This document shows, piece after piece, positions 1 to 5,709 of a stretch of DNA of 5,709 bases. Made by a program: the position numbers and the translations under genes. This DNA is from an uncultured Prevotellaceae bacterium (GTDB lineage: Bacteria; Bacteroidota; Bacteroidia; Bacteroidales; Bacteroidaceae): assembly GCA_946187025.1 (NCBI GenBank), contig CAMHPM010000123.1, positions 1 through 5,709 on the forward strand, in the 5' to 3' direction. The notes under the pieces were generated by a model. That model saw nothing but the letters and a program-made list of their open reading frames with translations. It had not been told where the DNA came from and made no database searches. Position 1 is the stretch's first letter; every line of letters starts with the position of its first letter.

Positions 1-738
1 ATCCCAGCTCACGATCAGGACTTCTATGCCGAGAAGAACGTGCCACACGGCAACCTGCAGCAGATTCTCTTCCACTCGCCAAGCACCAACAGCGAGCGCG
101 TGGCATTTGTTTACACTCCTCCTACATACGACGGCAAGAAGAAGTTCCCAGTGCTCTATCTGCAGCACGGATGGGGAGAGAACGAGACTTCATGGCCAGT
201 GCAGGGACATGCCAACCTCATCATGGATAACCTCATCGCAGAGGGCAAGTGCCTGCCGTTCATCGTCGTGATGACCTACGGAATGACCAACGACACCCGT
301 ATCGGCGGCCTCGGAGGCTTCAACTACGGACAGTTTGAGACAGTGCTCTGCGACGAACTCATCCCTTATGTTGACAGCCACTTCAAGACCCTGGCCGACA
401 AGGCACACCGTGCTATGGCCGGCTTGTCGATGGGTGGTATGGAAACTCACAGCATCACTCTGGCACGCCCAGAGACATTCGGCTCGTTCGGTCTGCTCTC
501 AGGCGGTACTTACAATTCAAACGAACTGAAGGAGAAGGGTCTCGAAGGCAAGAACGCACCTAAGTATATCTTCATGAGCTGCGGTAGCAAGGAGAACCCT
601 GACGGAGTGAACCGCGCAGCAACCGAACTGAAGTCGGCCGGCTACAATGCCGAGTCGTATGTATCGGAAGGTACACAACACGAGTTCCTCACATGGCGTC
701 GCAGCCTCTACCAGATGGCACAGAAACTCTTCAAGTAA
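1..738 (+). CDS. CE1-family esterase (feruloyl/acetyl esterase type), 3' part; 5' end outside window
   Basis: The frame is open from the first base to a TAA stop, so 245 C-terminal residues are visible and the true start lies upstream; the GTG at 40 is an internal valine. The fold is an alpha/beta hydrolase of the esterase D/CE1 type. It shows a Y-T-P-P-x-Y-D strand, the L-Q-H-G-W-G oxyanion region, the nucleophile elbow G-L-S-M-G-G (Ser at fragment residue 143) and a C-terminal G-T-Q-H-E-F-x-x-W-R-R block with the catalytic His at residue 227. Family members hydrolyse ester-linked ferulate, related phenolics or acetate on xylan side chains, and Bacteroidales versions often carry an N-terminal CBM48-like domain, which would be off the left edge here. 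The usual acid position (G-T-x-D in XynZ-type enzymes) reads G-S-K-E, with an Asp three residues later. It precedes GH43 and GH95 genes on the same strand. Family assignment is strong; the acyl group removed is inferred. Confidence 0.9.
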   Translation: MPAHDQDFYAEKNVPHGNLQQILFHSPSTNSERVAFVYTPPTYDGKKKFPVLYLQHGWGENETSWPVQGHANLIMDNLIAEGKCLPFIVVMTYGMTNDTRIGGLGGFNYGQFETVLCDELIPYVDSHFKTLADKAHRAMAGLSMGGMETHSITLARPETFGSFGLLSGGTYNSNELKEKGLEGKNAPKYIFMSCGSKENPDGVNRAATELKSAGYNAESYVSEGTQHEFLTWRRSLYQMAQKLFK

Positions 739-753
739 TCAGATATGTATCGG

Positions 754-837
754 CGACTGCGCACTCTCATGGCCGAGACTGCGCAGTCACAGTACCGCGA
801 GTCCGCAGTCTCGGCCTTGAGAGTGCGGACTCGTTTT
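754..837 (+). terminator. Long intergenic hairpin with T-run between esterase and GH43 genes (terminator or attenuator)
   Basis: Bases 754-783 pair with 804-833 in 27 of 30 positions, leaving a 20-base loop, and TTTT follows at 834-837. It starts 15 bases after the esterase stop and ends 23 bases before the GH43 start. An RNA hairpin this long and GC-rich could end transcription, lower expression of the downstream genes, or protect the 3' end of the esterase mRNA. The T-run is short for a strong intrinsic terminator, and no convincing TAnnTTTG promoter is seen between it and GH43, so partial read-through is the more likely outcome. The same DNA is the inverted repeat pair annotated separately. 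Confidence 0.55.
755..832. repeat. Inverted pair of the 22-bp GC-rich repeat unit (REPIN-like)
   Basis: Two segments here belong to the same family as the tandem array at 5232-5341. Bases 797-832 match about 1.6 consecutive units of that array in 31 of 36 positions, on the same strand. Bases 755-788 match in 29 of 34 positions on the opposite strand. Both share the core AGTCTCGGCC and GAGTGCG. The two copies face each other across a short spacer, and each arm is itself roughly palindromic around GGCC. A 12-bp perfect palindrome, GACTGCGCAGTC, lies at 777-788. The arrangement resembles paired REP elements; whether a transposase mobilises them is unknown. Confidence 0.75.
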
Positions 838-860
838 CATATAACCAAAATACCTCTTAC

Positions 861-2522
861 ATGAAAGCCTATACATTACTCTACCTTCTCAGCATGTCCT
901 GCCTGCCTGTGATGGCTCAAAGCACTACCGACGACGACATTCCTGACTACACACTCACTGAAGCCTACAAGACCGCCACGATGGGCAATCCGCTCAGTCC
1001 GTGGATGCTCTGTGCCGACCCCACAGCAGTGGAGTACGACGGTCGTCTCTATGTGTATGGCACCAACGACCAGCAGGAATATGAAACGACAGGAAATGCT
1101 TCGAACAACACCTACGGCCGCATTCGCCAGCTTGTGATGTTCTCATCTGAAGACCTGGTAAACTGGACACACCACGGCACCATCGATGTGGGTTCCATCT
1201 GTACGTGGATTGGTACATCGTGGGCACCATCGATAGCCAGCCGTGTCGAGGCCGACGGCCGCACACACTTCTATATGTATTTCACCAACTCGGCAAGTGG
1301 CATAGGGGTGATGACATCTACATCGCCTGTGGGCCCTTGGCGCGACCCGCTCGGACGTGCACTCATCGACGGCCGCACTCCAGGACGCGGACAGCAGTCG
1401 AACATCATCGACCCGGGAGTGGCTATTGACGACAATGGAGTGGGGTGGCTCACGTTTGGCGGAGGCGACCCAAACAGCTCGGGCTCTAACCTCATCCCTG
1501 GCAATGCACGCATAGTGAAGCTTGGAAGCAACATGATTTCGCTTGCAAGCGATATGGTCGAGATACCTGCACCATATCATTTCGAGGCCAACGAGCTCAA
1601 CATTATCGGCGATAAGTTCATCTTTTCATACAGCTCGAACTGGGGCACACGCAACGACTGGGGACAATACAAGTCGTCGCTCTCTGCACCGGGTACATGC
1701 AGCATACCATACATGGTGTCAACCGACCCGCTCAACCGTGACAGTTGGGTGTATAAGGGCGATGTGGTGACCAATCCCGGCACATACGGCTACCCATGGG
1801 GCAACAACCACACACACATGCAGAAGTTCCGTGGCAACTGGTACCTTGTCTATCACACACACTGGCTCGCACAGAAGAAAGGCATGAGCGGCGGATATAG
1901 GAGCATTGCCATCAATCGCATGGTCGTGCAAGAAGCATCTGCACGCATATCGAAAGTCACGATGACCTCAAACGGAGCACCGGCACTTACCAACACCATC
2001 AACCCATACGAATTTGTCCAGGCAGAGACAATGGCCAACTGTGCCGGCGTCACGACCGAAAACTACTCGGTGCGAGGCAACACGGTGGTGGCATCGCTCG
2101 ACCCGGGCGACTGGACATACGTGCGCAACATCGATTTCGGTAGTGAGGGAGCCGACTCCATCACTACGCGCACTATAGGTGGAAGCGGACAAATCCTGGT
2201 GTTTGCCGACCGCACCAGCGGCGACCCTATTGCCGTGGTCAACATCGCAACTGCTCATCCAATCAATATCGTGCCGCTACGCACACACCTCACTGGAAGG
2301 CACAACCTATACTTCGTGTTCACCAAGGTGAAATCAAAGATGCGCTTCGACTCATATAAGTTCCACCATGGATCTGCAGCCGATGCAATCCGCTCAATCA
2401 ACGCCGCCGATGCAACAGACAACCACGGCGGACAGTCAATCTACGACCTGCGTGGCGTGAAGCACGACAGCCAGCGACCAGGCATCAACATCATCAATGG
2501 GAAAAAAATACTTGTGATATGA
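861..2522 (+). CDS. Secreted GH43 glycosidase with CBM6-like domain (arabinofuranosidase/xylosidase type)
   Basis: This 553-residue protein starts at ATG 861, chosen because it opens with a typical signal peptide (M-K-A-Y-T, hydrophobic core, cleavage after V-M-A at residue 19). The frame extends further upstream only through the esterase end and the hairpin. Residues about 42-360 form a GH43 five-bladed propeller with the three expected acidic residues: Asp53 in C-A-D-P-T (base), Asp184 in N-I-I-D-P-G (pKa modulator) and Glu242 in H-F-E-A-N (acid). Residues about 381-502 look like a CBM6 module (N-P-Y-x-F-V-Q-A-E, then D-P-G-D-W, then V-D-F-G-like and G-x-H-N-L-Y-F-V-F). The last 27 residues form a Prevotella-style C-terminal tail (Y-D-L-R-G ... 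N-G-K-K), reminiscent of type IX secretion sorting signals. GH43-CBM6 enzymes usually remove arabinofuranose or xylose from arabinoxylan; the exact substrate and subfamily are not determined. Its TGA overlaps the GH95 start, implying coupled translation. Confidence 0.88.
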   Translation: MKAYTLLYLLSMSCLPVMAQSTTDDDIPDYTLTEAYKTATMGNPLSPWMLCADPTAVEYDGRLYVYGTNDQQEYETTGNASNNTYGRIRQLVMFSSEDLVNWTHHGTIDVGSICTWIGTSWAPSIASRVEADGRTHFYMYFTNSASGIGVMTSTSPVGPWRDPLGRALIDGRTPGRGQQSNIIDPGVAIDDNGVGWLTFGGGDPNSSGSNLIPGNARIVKLGSNMISLASDMVEIPAPYHFEANELNIIGDKFIFSYSSNWGTRNDWGQYKSSLSAPGTCSIPYMVSTDPLNRDSWVYKGDVVTNPGTYGYPWGNNHTHMQKFRGNWYLVYHTHWLAQKKGMSGGYRSIAINRMVVQEASARISKVTMTSNGAPALTNTINPYEFVQAETMANCAGVTTENYSVRGNTVVASLDPGDWTYVRNIDFGSEGADSITTRTIGGSGQILVFADRTSGDPIAVVNIATAHPINIVPLRTHLTGRHNLYFVFTKVKSKMRFDSYKFHHGSAADAIRSINAADATDNHGGQSIYDLRGVKHDSQRPGINIINGKKILVI

Positions 2523-4972
2523 AACGATTGTTATTCACAGTGGCTCTCACTACAGCCACGCTGTGCCTCATGGCACAAGATAATACAGAACGCCTCTGGT
2601 ACGACCGCCCTGCAAAGATATGGCTCGAAGCCCTGCCGATAGGCAACTCTCACATGGGAGCCATGGTATATGGTGGCAGCGTGACAGAGGAGATACAACT
2701 AAACGAAGAAACCTTCTGGAGTGGCGGACCGCACAACAACAACTCTGCAACTGCACTTCAGTATTTGCCACAGGCACGACAGCTCATCTTCGATGGCAAG
2801 GAGAAGGAAGCCGAAAACCTCATCAACCGTGAGTTCATCAAGGGGCCGCATGGTATGAAATACCTCACGTTGGGAAGCATCAAGGCCACGTTCGACGGAT
2901 ATGAGGAAGCAGATGTGACCAACTACATCCGCGACCTCGACCTCACTACAGCACTATCCACTGTTGCCTACGAGGCAAAGGGTGTGAAATACGAACGCGT
3001 TGCATTTGCATCGCTGCCCGACGGAGTGGTGGTGGTGCGTTTCAAGGCATCACAACCAGTCAGCTTCACACTCACTCATTCATGTATATTCCAAACCACT
3101 TATTCCACATCCGGCAATACGGTGACTGCGACTATCAGCGGTGTTGACCACGAGGGCATCCCTGCCAAGCTGAAAGCAGAATGTACGTACAAGGTTGAGA
3201 CCGACGGCTCGCAGTCGGTGGAGAGCACAGCCGACGGAAAAGTTGCCTTGAAGGTGAACAATGCCCGTACAGCCACGCTCTACATCTCTGCAGCCACCAA
3301 CTATGTCAACTACCACGATGTGAGCGGCGATGCAAAGGCACGCAACGACAAATATCTGGCCGGTGCGCTTTCGTTTAAGTACGACAAGCTCGTTTCGCGA
3401 CACGTCGAAGCTTATTCGAAGCAGTACAAGCGTGTACACCTGACCCTTGCTTCGGGTCAGAACCGCCTCTTGCCTACCGACCGCCGTCTCGACGGATTCA
3501 CCGGCAGCGACGATATGGGCATGGCAGCCCTGCTCTTCAACTACGGCCGCTATCTGCTCATCTCCTCATCGCAGCCAGGTGGACAGCCTGCCAACCTGCA
3601 AGGTGTGTGGAACGATAAGCGCGACGCGCCATGGGATTCGAAATACACAATCAACATCAATGCCGAGATGAACTACTGGCCGGCCGAGGTGTGCAACCTG
3701 CAGGAGACCAACGGCCCGCTCTTCGACATGATACGCGACCTAAGCGAGACGGGTGCCGTGACTGCCCGCCAGATGTACGACTGCGGCGGATGGATGGCAC
3801 ATCATAACACCGACCTGTGGCGAGTGGCAGGACCGGTCGATGGAGCTGCATGGGGTATGTTCCCTAATGGCGGTGCATGGCTCGCTACTCACCTGTGGCA
3901 ACACTATCTCTACACAGGCGACAAGGAGTTCCTTGCCAAGTGGTATGATATAATCAAAGGTACGGCCGACTTCTACCTCGACTACCTGCAGCGTCATCCG
4001 AAATATGGGTGGCTCGTTGCTGTGCCGTCGGTCAGCCCCGAGCAGGGACCTATGGGCAAGGGTACGCCGATAACTGCGGGATGCACCATGGACAACCAGA
4101 TTGTCTTCGATGCACTCTCAAGCACACTGCGTGCCGCACAGATTCTCGACCGTGACCGCGATTACCAGCAGAAGTTGCAGAGTGTCATCTCACAGCTGCC
4201 ACCGATGCAGATTGGACGTCATCGTCAGTTGCAGGAATGGCTCGAAGATGGCGACAACCCTAACGACCAGCATCGACACATATCGCATCTCTACGGACTC
4301 TATCCGTCAAACCAAATCAGCCCTTATTCTCATCCTGAGCTTTTTGCTGCAGCAAAACAGACACTCATACAGCGCGGCGACATGGCAACGGGATGGAGTC
4401 TCGGCTGGAAGATTTGCTTCTGGGCACGTATGCTCGATGGCGAACATGCGTTCAAGATACTGAGCAACATGCTCAAACTGCTCCCGTCGGAACAGACATG
4501 GGGCAGCGACGGCCGCACGTTCCCTAACCTGTTTGATGCGCACCCGCCGTTCCAGATCGATGGCAACTTCGGTGCAACGGCAGGTATAGCCGAGATGTTG
4601 CTGCAGAGCCACGACGGAGCCATACACTTCTTGCCGGCACTGCCTACAGAGTGGGGTGAGGGTAGTGTCAACGGCCTGTTGGCTCGTGGCGGTTTCGAGG
4701 TCGATATGGCTTGGAAGAACGCCAAGCTCACGTCGGCAACCATACGTTCCAAGATAGGCGGAACGGTGCGCCTGCGCTCATACGTGCCACTGAAGGGCAA
4801 GGGACTCAAGCCGGCTGAAGGCGACTGTCCGAACCCGCTCATGATGCCAGCCGAGGTGAAGACACCGCTCGTGTCGCCTGAGTTGTCTGCAACTCCGCGT
4901 GCCGAGGTGCGAAAAGTCTATGAATACGACTTGAAGACCAAAGCCGGAGGTGTTTATAAGGTATCAATCTAA
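2519..4972 (+). CDS. Secreted GH95 alpha-L-fucosidase / alpha-L-galactosidase
   Basis: The 817-residue product matches the full length of GH95 enzymes. A signal peptide (M-K-R-L-L-F ... L-C-L-M-A|Q) predicts cleavage after Ala19; the Cys at 16 is not in a good lipobox, so a soluble periplasmic or exported protein is likely. The N-terminal beta-sandwich domain begins with R-L-W-Y-D-R-P-A and carries L-P-I-G-N-S-H-M-G (39-47) and L-N-E-E-T-F-W-S-G-G-P (61-71). The (alpha/alpha)6 barrel contains I-N-I-N-A-E-M-N-Y-W-P, whose Asn379 and Asn381 have the spacing of the AfcA catalytic pair. Glu508 in S-V-S-P-E-Q-G-P fits the general acid, and Asp681 in D-G-N-F-G fits the Asp that activates the Asn. 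GH95 enzymes invert alpha-linked terminal L-fucose; some act on L-galactose instead, and sequence alone does not decide here. The start overlaps the GH43 stop as ATGA, so the two are surely co-transcribed and probably act on the same glycan. Confidence 0.93.
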   Translation: MKRLLFTVALTTATLCLMAQDNTERLWYDRPAKIWLEALPIGNSHMGAMVYGGSVTEEIQLNEETFWSGGPHNNNSATALQYLPQARQLIFDGKEKEAENLINREFIKGPHGMKYLTLGSIKATFDGYEEADVTNYIRDLDLTTALSTVAYEAKGVKYERVAFASLPDGVVVVRFKASQPVSFTLTHSCIFQTTYSTSGNTVTATISGVDHEGIPAKLKAECTYKVETDGSQSVESTADGKVALKVNNARTATLYISAATNYVNYHDVSGDAKARNDKYLAGALSFKYDKLVSRHVEAYSKQYKRVHLTLASGQNRLLPTDRRLDGFTGSDDMGMAALLFNYGRYLLISSSQPGGQPANLQGVWNDKRDAPWDSKYTININAEMNYWPAEVCNLQETNGPLFDMIRDLSETGAVTARQMYDCGGWMAHHNTDLWRVAGPVDGAAWGMFPNGGAWLATHLWQHYLYTGDKEFLAKWYDIIKGTADFYLDYLQRHPKYGWLVAVPSVSPEQGPMGKGTPITAGCTMDNQIVFDALSSTLRAAQILDRDRDYQQKLQSVISQLPPMQIGRHRQLQEWLEDGDNPNDQHRHISHLYGLYPSNQISPYSHPELFAAAKQTLIQRGDMATGWSLGWKICFWARMLDGEHAFKILSNMLKLLPSEQTWGSDGRTFPNLFDAHPPFQIDGNFGATAGIAEMLLQSHDGAIHFLPALPTEWGEGSVNGLLARGGFEVDMAWKNAKLTSATIRSKIGGTVRLRSYVPLKGKGLKPAEGDCPNPLMMPAEVKTPLVSPELSATPRAEVRKVYEYDLKTKAGGVYKVSI

Positions 4973-4980
4973 AGTAAGAA

Positions 4981-5036
4981 AGGTGCCATATTATTAATAA
5001 TAAGGTGTCATATTAAGTCTGCAAGGCATCATATAC
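4981..5036. repeat. Three spaced direct repeats, consensus AGGTGYCATATTA, with central palindrome
   Basis: Copies start at 4981 (AGGTGCCATATTA), 5003 (AGGTGTCATATTA) and 5024 (AGGCATCATATAC), a pitch of 22 and 21 bp, or two helical turns. Between the first two lies a perfect 14-bp palindrome, TATTATTAATAATA, at 4989-5002. A weaker copy (AGGTATCAATCTA, 9 of 13 matches) lies exactly 22 bp before the first, at 4959, and includes the GH95 stop codon. The layout would suit a protein binding one face of the DNA, or transposon-end sites; no function is established. Confidence 0.65.
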
Positions 5037-5066
5037 GCTGATACTGGCAGATGATGATAAAGATGT

Positions 5067-5115
5067 AAGTTGCCCGTCGGGTGCCGCAAAAGGTAGCTGA
5101 CGGGCGACTTTTATT
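5067..5115 (+). terminator. Intrinsic terminator downstream of the GH95 gene
   Basis: Bases 5067-5078 (AAGTTGCCCGTC) pair with 5099-5110 (GACGGGCGACTT) in a 12-bp stem with one G-T wobble. The loop can fold further, with GCC at 5083-5085 facing GGT at 5092-5094 around GCAAAA. The run TTTTATT (5109-5115) follows the stem. It sits about 95 bases past the GH95 stop and is the natural end of the esterase-GH43-GH95 transcript. Confidence 0.85.
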
Positions 5116-5169
5116 ATGTCCAGATGTAATTCTTCTTATGTCCAGATTCGACTATTCTTATGTCCTGAC
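5114..5169. repeat. Three direct repeats of TTATGTCCAGA-type motif at exact 22-bp spacing
   Basis: Copies begin at 5114 (TTATGTCCAGAT), 5136 (TTATGTCCAGAT) and 5158 (TTATGTCCTGAC). The last two are preceded by the same TC, while the roughly 10-bp spacers otherwise differ. A constant 22-bp pitch with variable spacers looks like an ordered array of protein-binding sites, as at the ends of Tn7-like or IS21-like transposons, rather than slipped-strand tandem duplication. No transposase gene or clear element boundary is visible. Confidence 0.65.
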
Positions 5170-5231
5170 GCAATAACTGCGGGCGGCGGGTAGCGGCAAT
5201 TGATGTCTCCCGTTTTTGTCTTGCAAAGTTC

Positions 5232-5341
5232 TCGGCCCTGCGAGTGCGGAGTCCCGGCCCTGCGAGTGCGGAGTCTCGGCCCTGCGAGTGCGGAGTCTCG
5301 GCCCTGCGAGTGCGGAGTCTCAGGCCCGCGAGTGCGGAGTC
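5232..5341. repeat. Five tandem copies of a GC-rich 22-bp repeat
   Basis: Units start at 5232, 5254, 5276, 5298 and 5320, back to back with no spacer. Units 1, 3 and 4 are identical; unit 2 differs at one base and unit 5 at three, all in the first eight positions. The shared core is CGAGTGCGGAGTC, preceded by GGCCCTG in the first four. A badly decayed sixth copy may follow at 5342-5363. There are no unique spacers, which rules out CRISPR. The same unit occurs as an inverted pair at 755-832. Confidence 0.92.
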
Positions 5342-5456
5342 TCGGCAAAGCGCGCGTGTGAGTACCCTGGAATCAATACTGTGGGATGATGAGTTTTTTT
5401 CATGACTGCGGTTGTTTTTTTCGCCTTATGATGCAGCAGGAACGCTTAAAAATGTG

Positions 5457-5464
5457 TATCTTTG
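5457..5464 (+). promoter_or_regulatory. Bacteroidetes sigma-ABfr -7 element for the exonuclease gene
   Basis: TATCTTTG is an exact match to the TAnnTTTG consensus of the Bacteroidetes primary sigma factor. It predicts a transcription start near 5468-5472 and a leader of roughly 11-15 bases, A-rich (GTAAAAATGAG) as is common in this phylum. No good TTTG is found at the -33 distance. Confidence 0.8.
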
Positions 5465-5482
5465 CATCGTAAAAATGAGTTT

Positions 5483-5709
5483 ATGAAGGACTTTGCAGCC
5501 ATAGATTTCGAGACGGCCAATGGTGAGCAGTCGTCGGTATGCTCGGTGGGTGTGGTGATTGTGTTGGGTGGCGAGATAGTCGATTCCTACTATTCGCTTA
5601 TCCAGCCCGAACCCAACTACTACACTTATTGGTGTAGCCGTGTGCATGGTCTGTGTTGCCGCGACACTGACGATGCGCGTGTGTTTCCCGACGTGTGGGC
5701 AGACATAGC
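5483..5709 (+). CDS. DnaQ-like (DEDD) 3'-5' exonuclease, N-terminal part; 3' end outside window
   Basis: The first 75 residues are visible and the frame runs off the right edge. They match the N-terminus of the DNA polymerase III epsilon/DnaQ-type exonuclease domain. The Exo I motif A-I-D-F-E-T supplies the metal ligands Asp8 and Glu10, followed by the strand C-S-V-G-V-V-I-V, the L-I-Q-P-E-P turn, Y-Y-T-Y-W, R-V-H-G-L (53-57) and F-P-D-V-W. Such proteins trim DNA or RNA 3' ends in proofreading, repair or RNA turnover; small stand-alone versions are common in Bacteroidales and their exact roles are mostly unassigned. The start follows a close promoter. An earlier ATG at 5475 gives only three codons before a stop, so 5483 is preferred. 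Exo II and III motifs lie beyond the window. Confidence 0.88.
   Translation, partial: MKDFAAIDFETANGEQSSVCSVGVVIVLGGEIVDSYYSLIQPEPNYYTYWCSRVHGLCCRDTDDARVFPDVWADI

Larger units (their letters stand above)
4973..5482. other. Repeat-rich intergenic region between GH95 and exonuclease genes
   Basis: No credible coding sequence is present in these 510 bases. In order it holds an AT-rich block with three spaced motifs, an intrinsic terminator, a second set of spaced motifs, a GC-rich stretch (5171-5200) with nothing recognisable, the 22-bp tandem array, a decayed sixth repeat copy (5342-5363), two seven-base T-runs at 5394-5400 and 5415-5421, and the promoter of the next gene. No tRNA or known riboswitch pattern is visible. 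Confidence 0.7.

Noticed and set aside
40..42. GTG at 40 as the start of the esterase
   Set aside because: The reading frame is open to the window edge and residues before it continue a typical linker into the esterase domain, so the gene begins upstream.
693..860. Upstream extension of the GH43 frame to an ATG at 693
   Set aside because: It would overlap the esterase C-terminus and translate the long hairpin; ATG 861 begins with a clear signal peptide.
4330..4842. Minus-strand open frame of 170 codons inside the GH95 gene
   Set aside because: It lies wholly opposite a well-conserved catalytic region and has no recognisable domain.
5181..5217. Possible second terminator ending in CCCGTTTTT
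   Set aside because: Only CGGG/CCCG, four pairs, can form around an 18-base loop; too weak to call.
5232..5341. CRISPR array
   Set aside because: Units are contiguous with no unique spacers and there are no cas genes nearby.
5136..5348. Minus-strand open frame of 70 codons with Arg/Pro/Thr-rich repeating peptide
   Set aside because: It is the 22-bp tandem repeat read through its shifting frames; there is no promoter and no non-repeat support for a protein.

Overview
The window looks like a polysaccharide-utilisation segment from a Bacteroidales genome, most likely Prevotella or a close relative. This rests on the sugar-degrading enzyme mix, secretion signals ending in M-A|Q, a Prevotella-style C-terminal tail on the GH43 protein (Y-D-L-R-G ... 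N-G-K-K), A-rich leaders instead of Shine-Dalgarno sites, and a perfect Bacteroidetes -7 promoter element (TAnnTTTG) before the last gene. Coding GC content is moderately high. No SusC/SusD pair or regulator is inside the window, so the species and the complete locus cannot be read from it.

Layout: positions 1-738 hold the 3' part of a CE1-family (feruloyl/acetyl-type) esterase. A 122-bp gap follows with a very long imperfect inverted repeat. Positions 861-2522 encode a secreted GH43 glycosidase with a CBM6-like domain and a C-terminal sorting-like tail. Its stop codon overlaps the start (ATGA) of a secreted GH95 enzyme (2519-4972), an alpha-L-fucosidase or alpha-L-galactosidase. Then comes a repeat-rich 510-bp intergenic region: three 21-22-bp-spaced AGGTGYCATATTA motifs, a strong intrinsic terminator, three 22-bp-spaced TTATGTCC motifs, and five tandem copies of a GC-rich 22-bp unit. 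A promoter then drives a new gene at 5483, the start of a DnaQ-like 3'-5' exonuclease cut by the window end.

How the genes fit together: the esterase, GH43 and GH95 read in one direction and look like side-chain-removing enzymes for a decorated plant hemicellulose. The esterase would take off ester groups, GH43 arabinose or xylose, and GH95 terminal L-fucose or L-galactose. Highly decorated glucuronoarabinoxylan is the best-fitting substrate; fucosylated xyloglucan or pectin are alternatives. The exonuclease gene is a separate transcription unit with a housekeeping or DNA-repair type role.

The most unusual content is non-coding. The 22-bp unit that is tandemly repeated at 5232-5341 is also present, as a head-to-head inverted pair, in the esterase-GH43 gap. 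This is a REP/REPIN-like dispersed repeat architecture. Three unrelated repeat families in the downstream gap share a 22-bp pitch.
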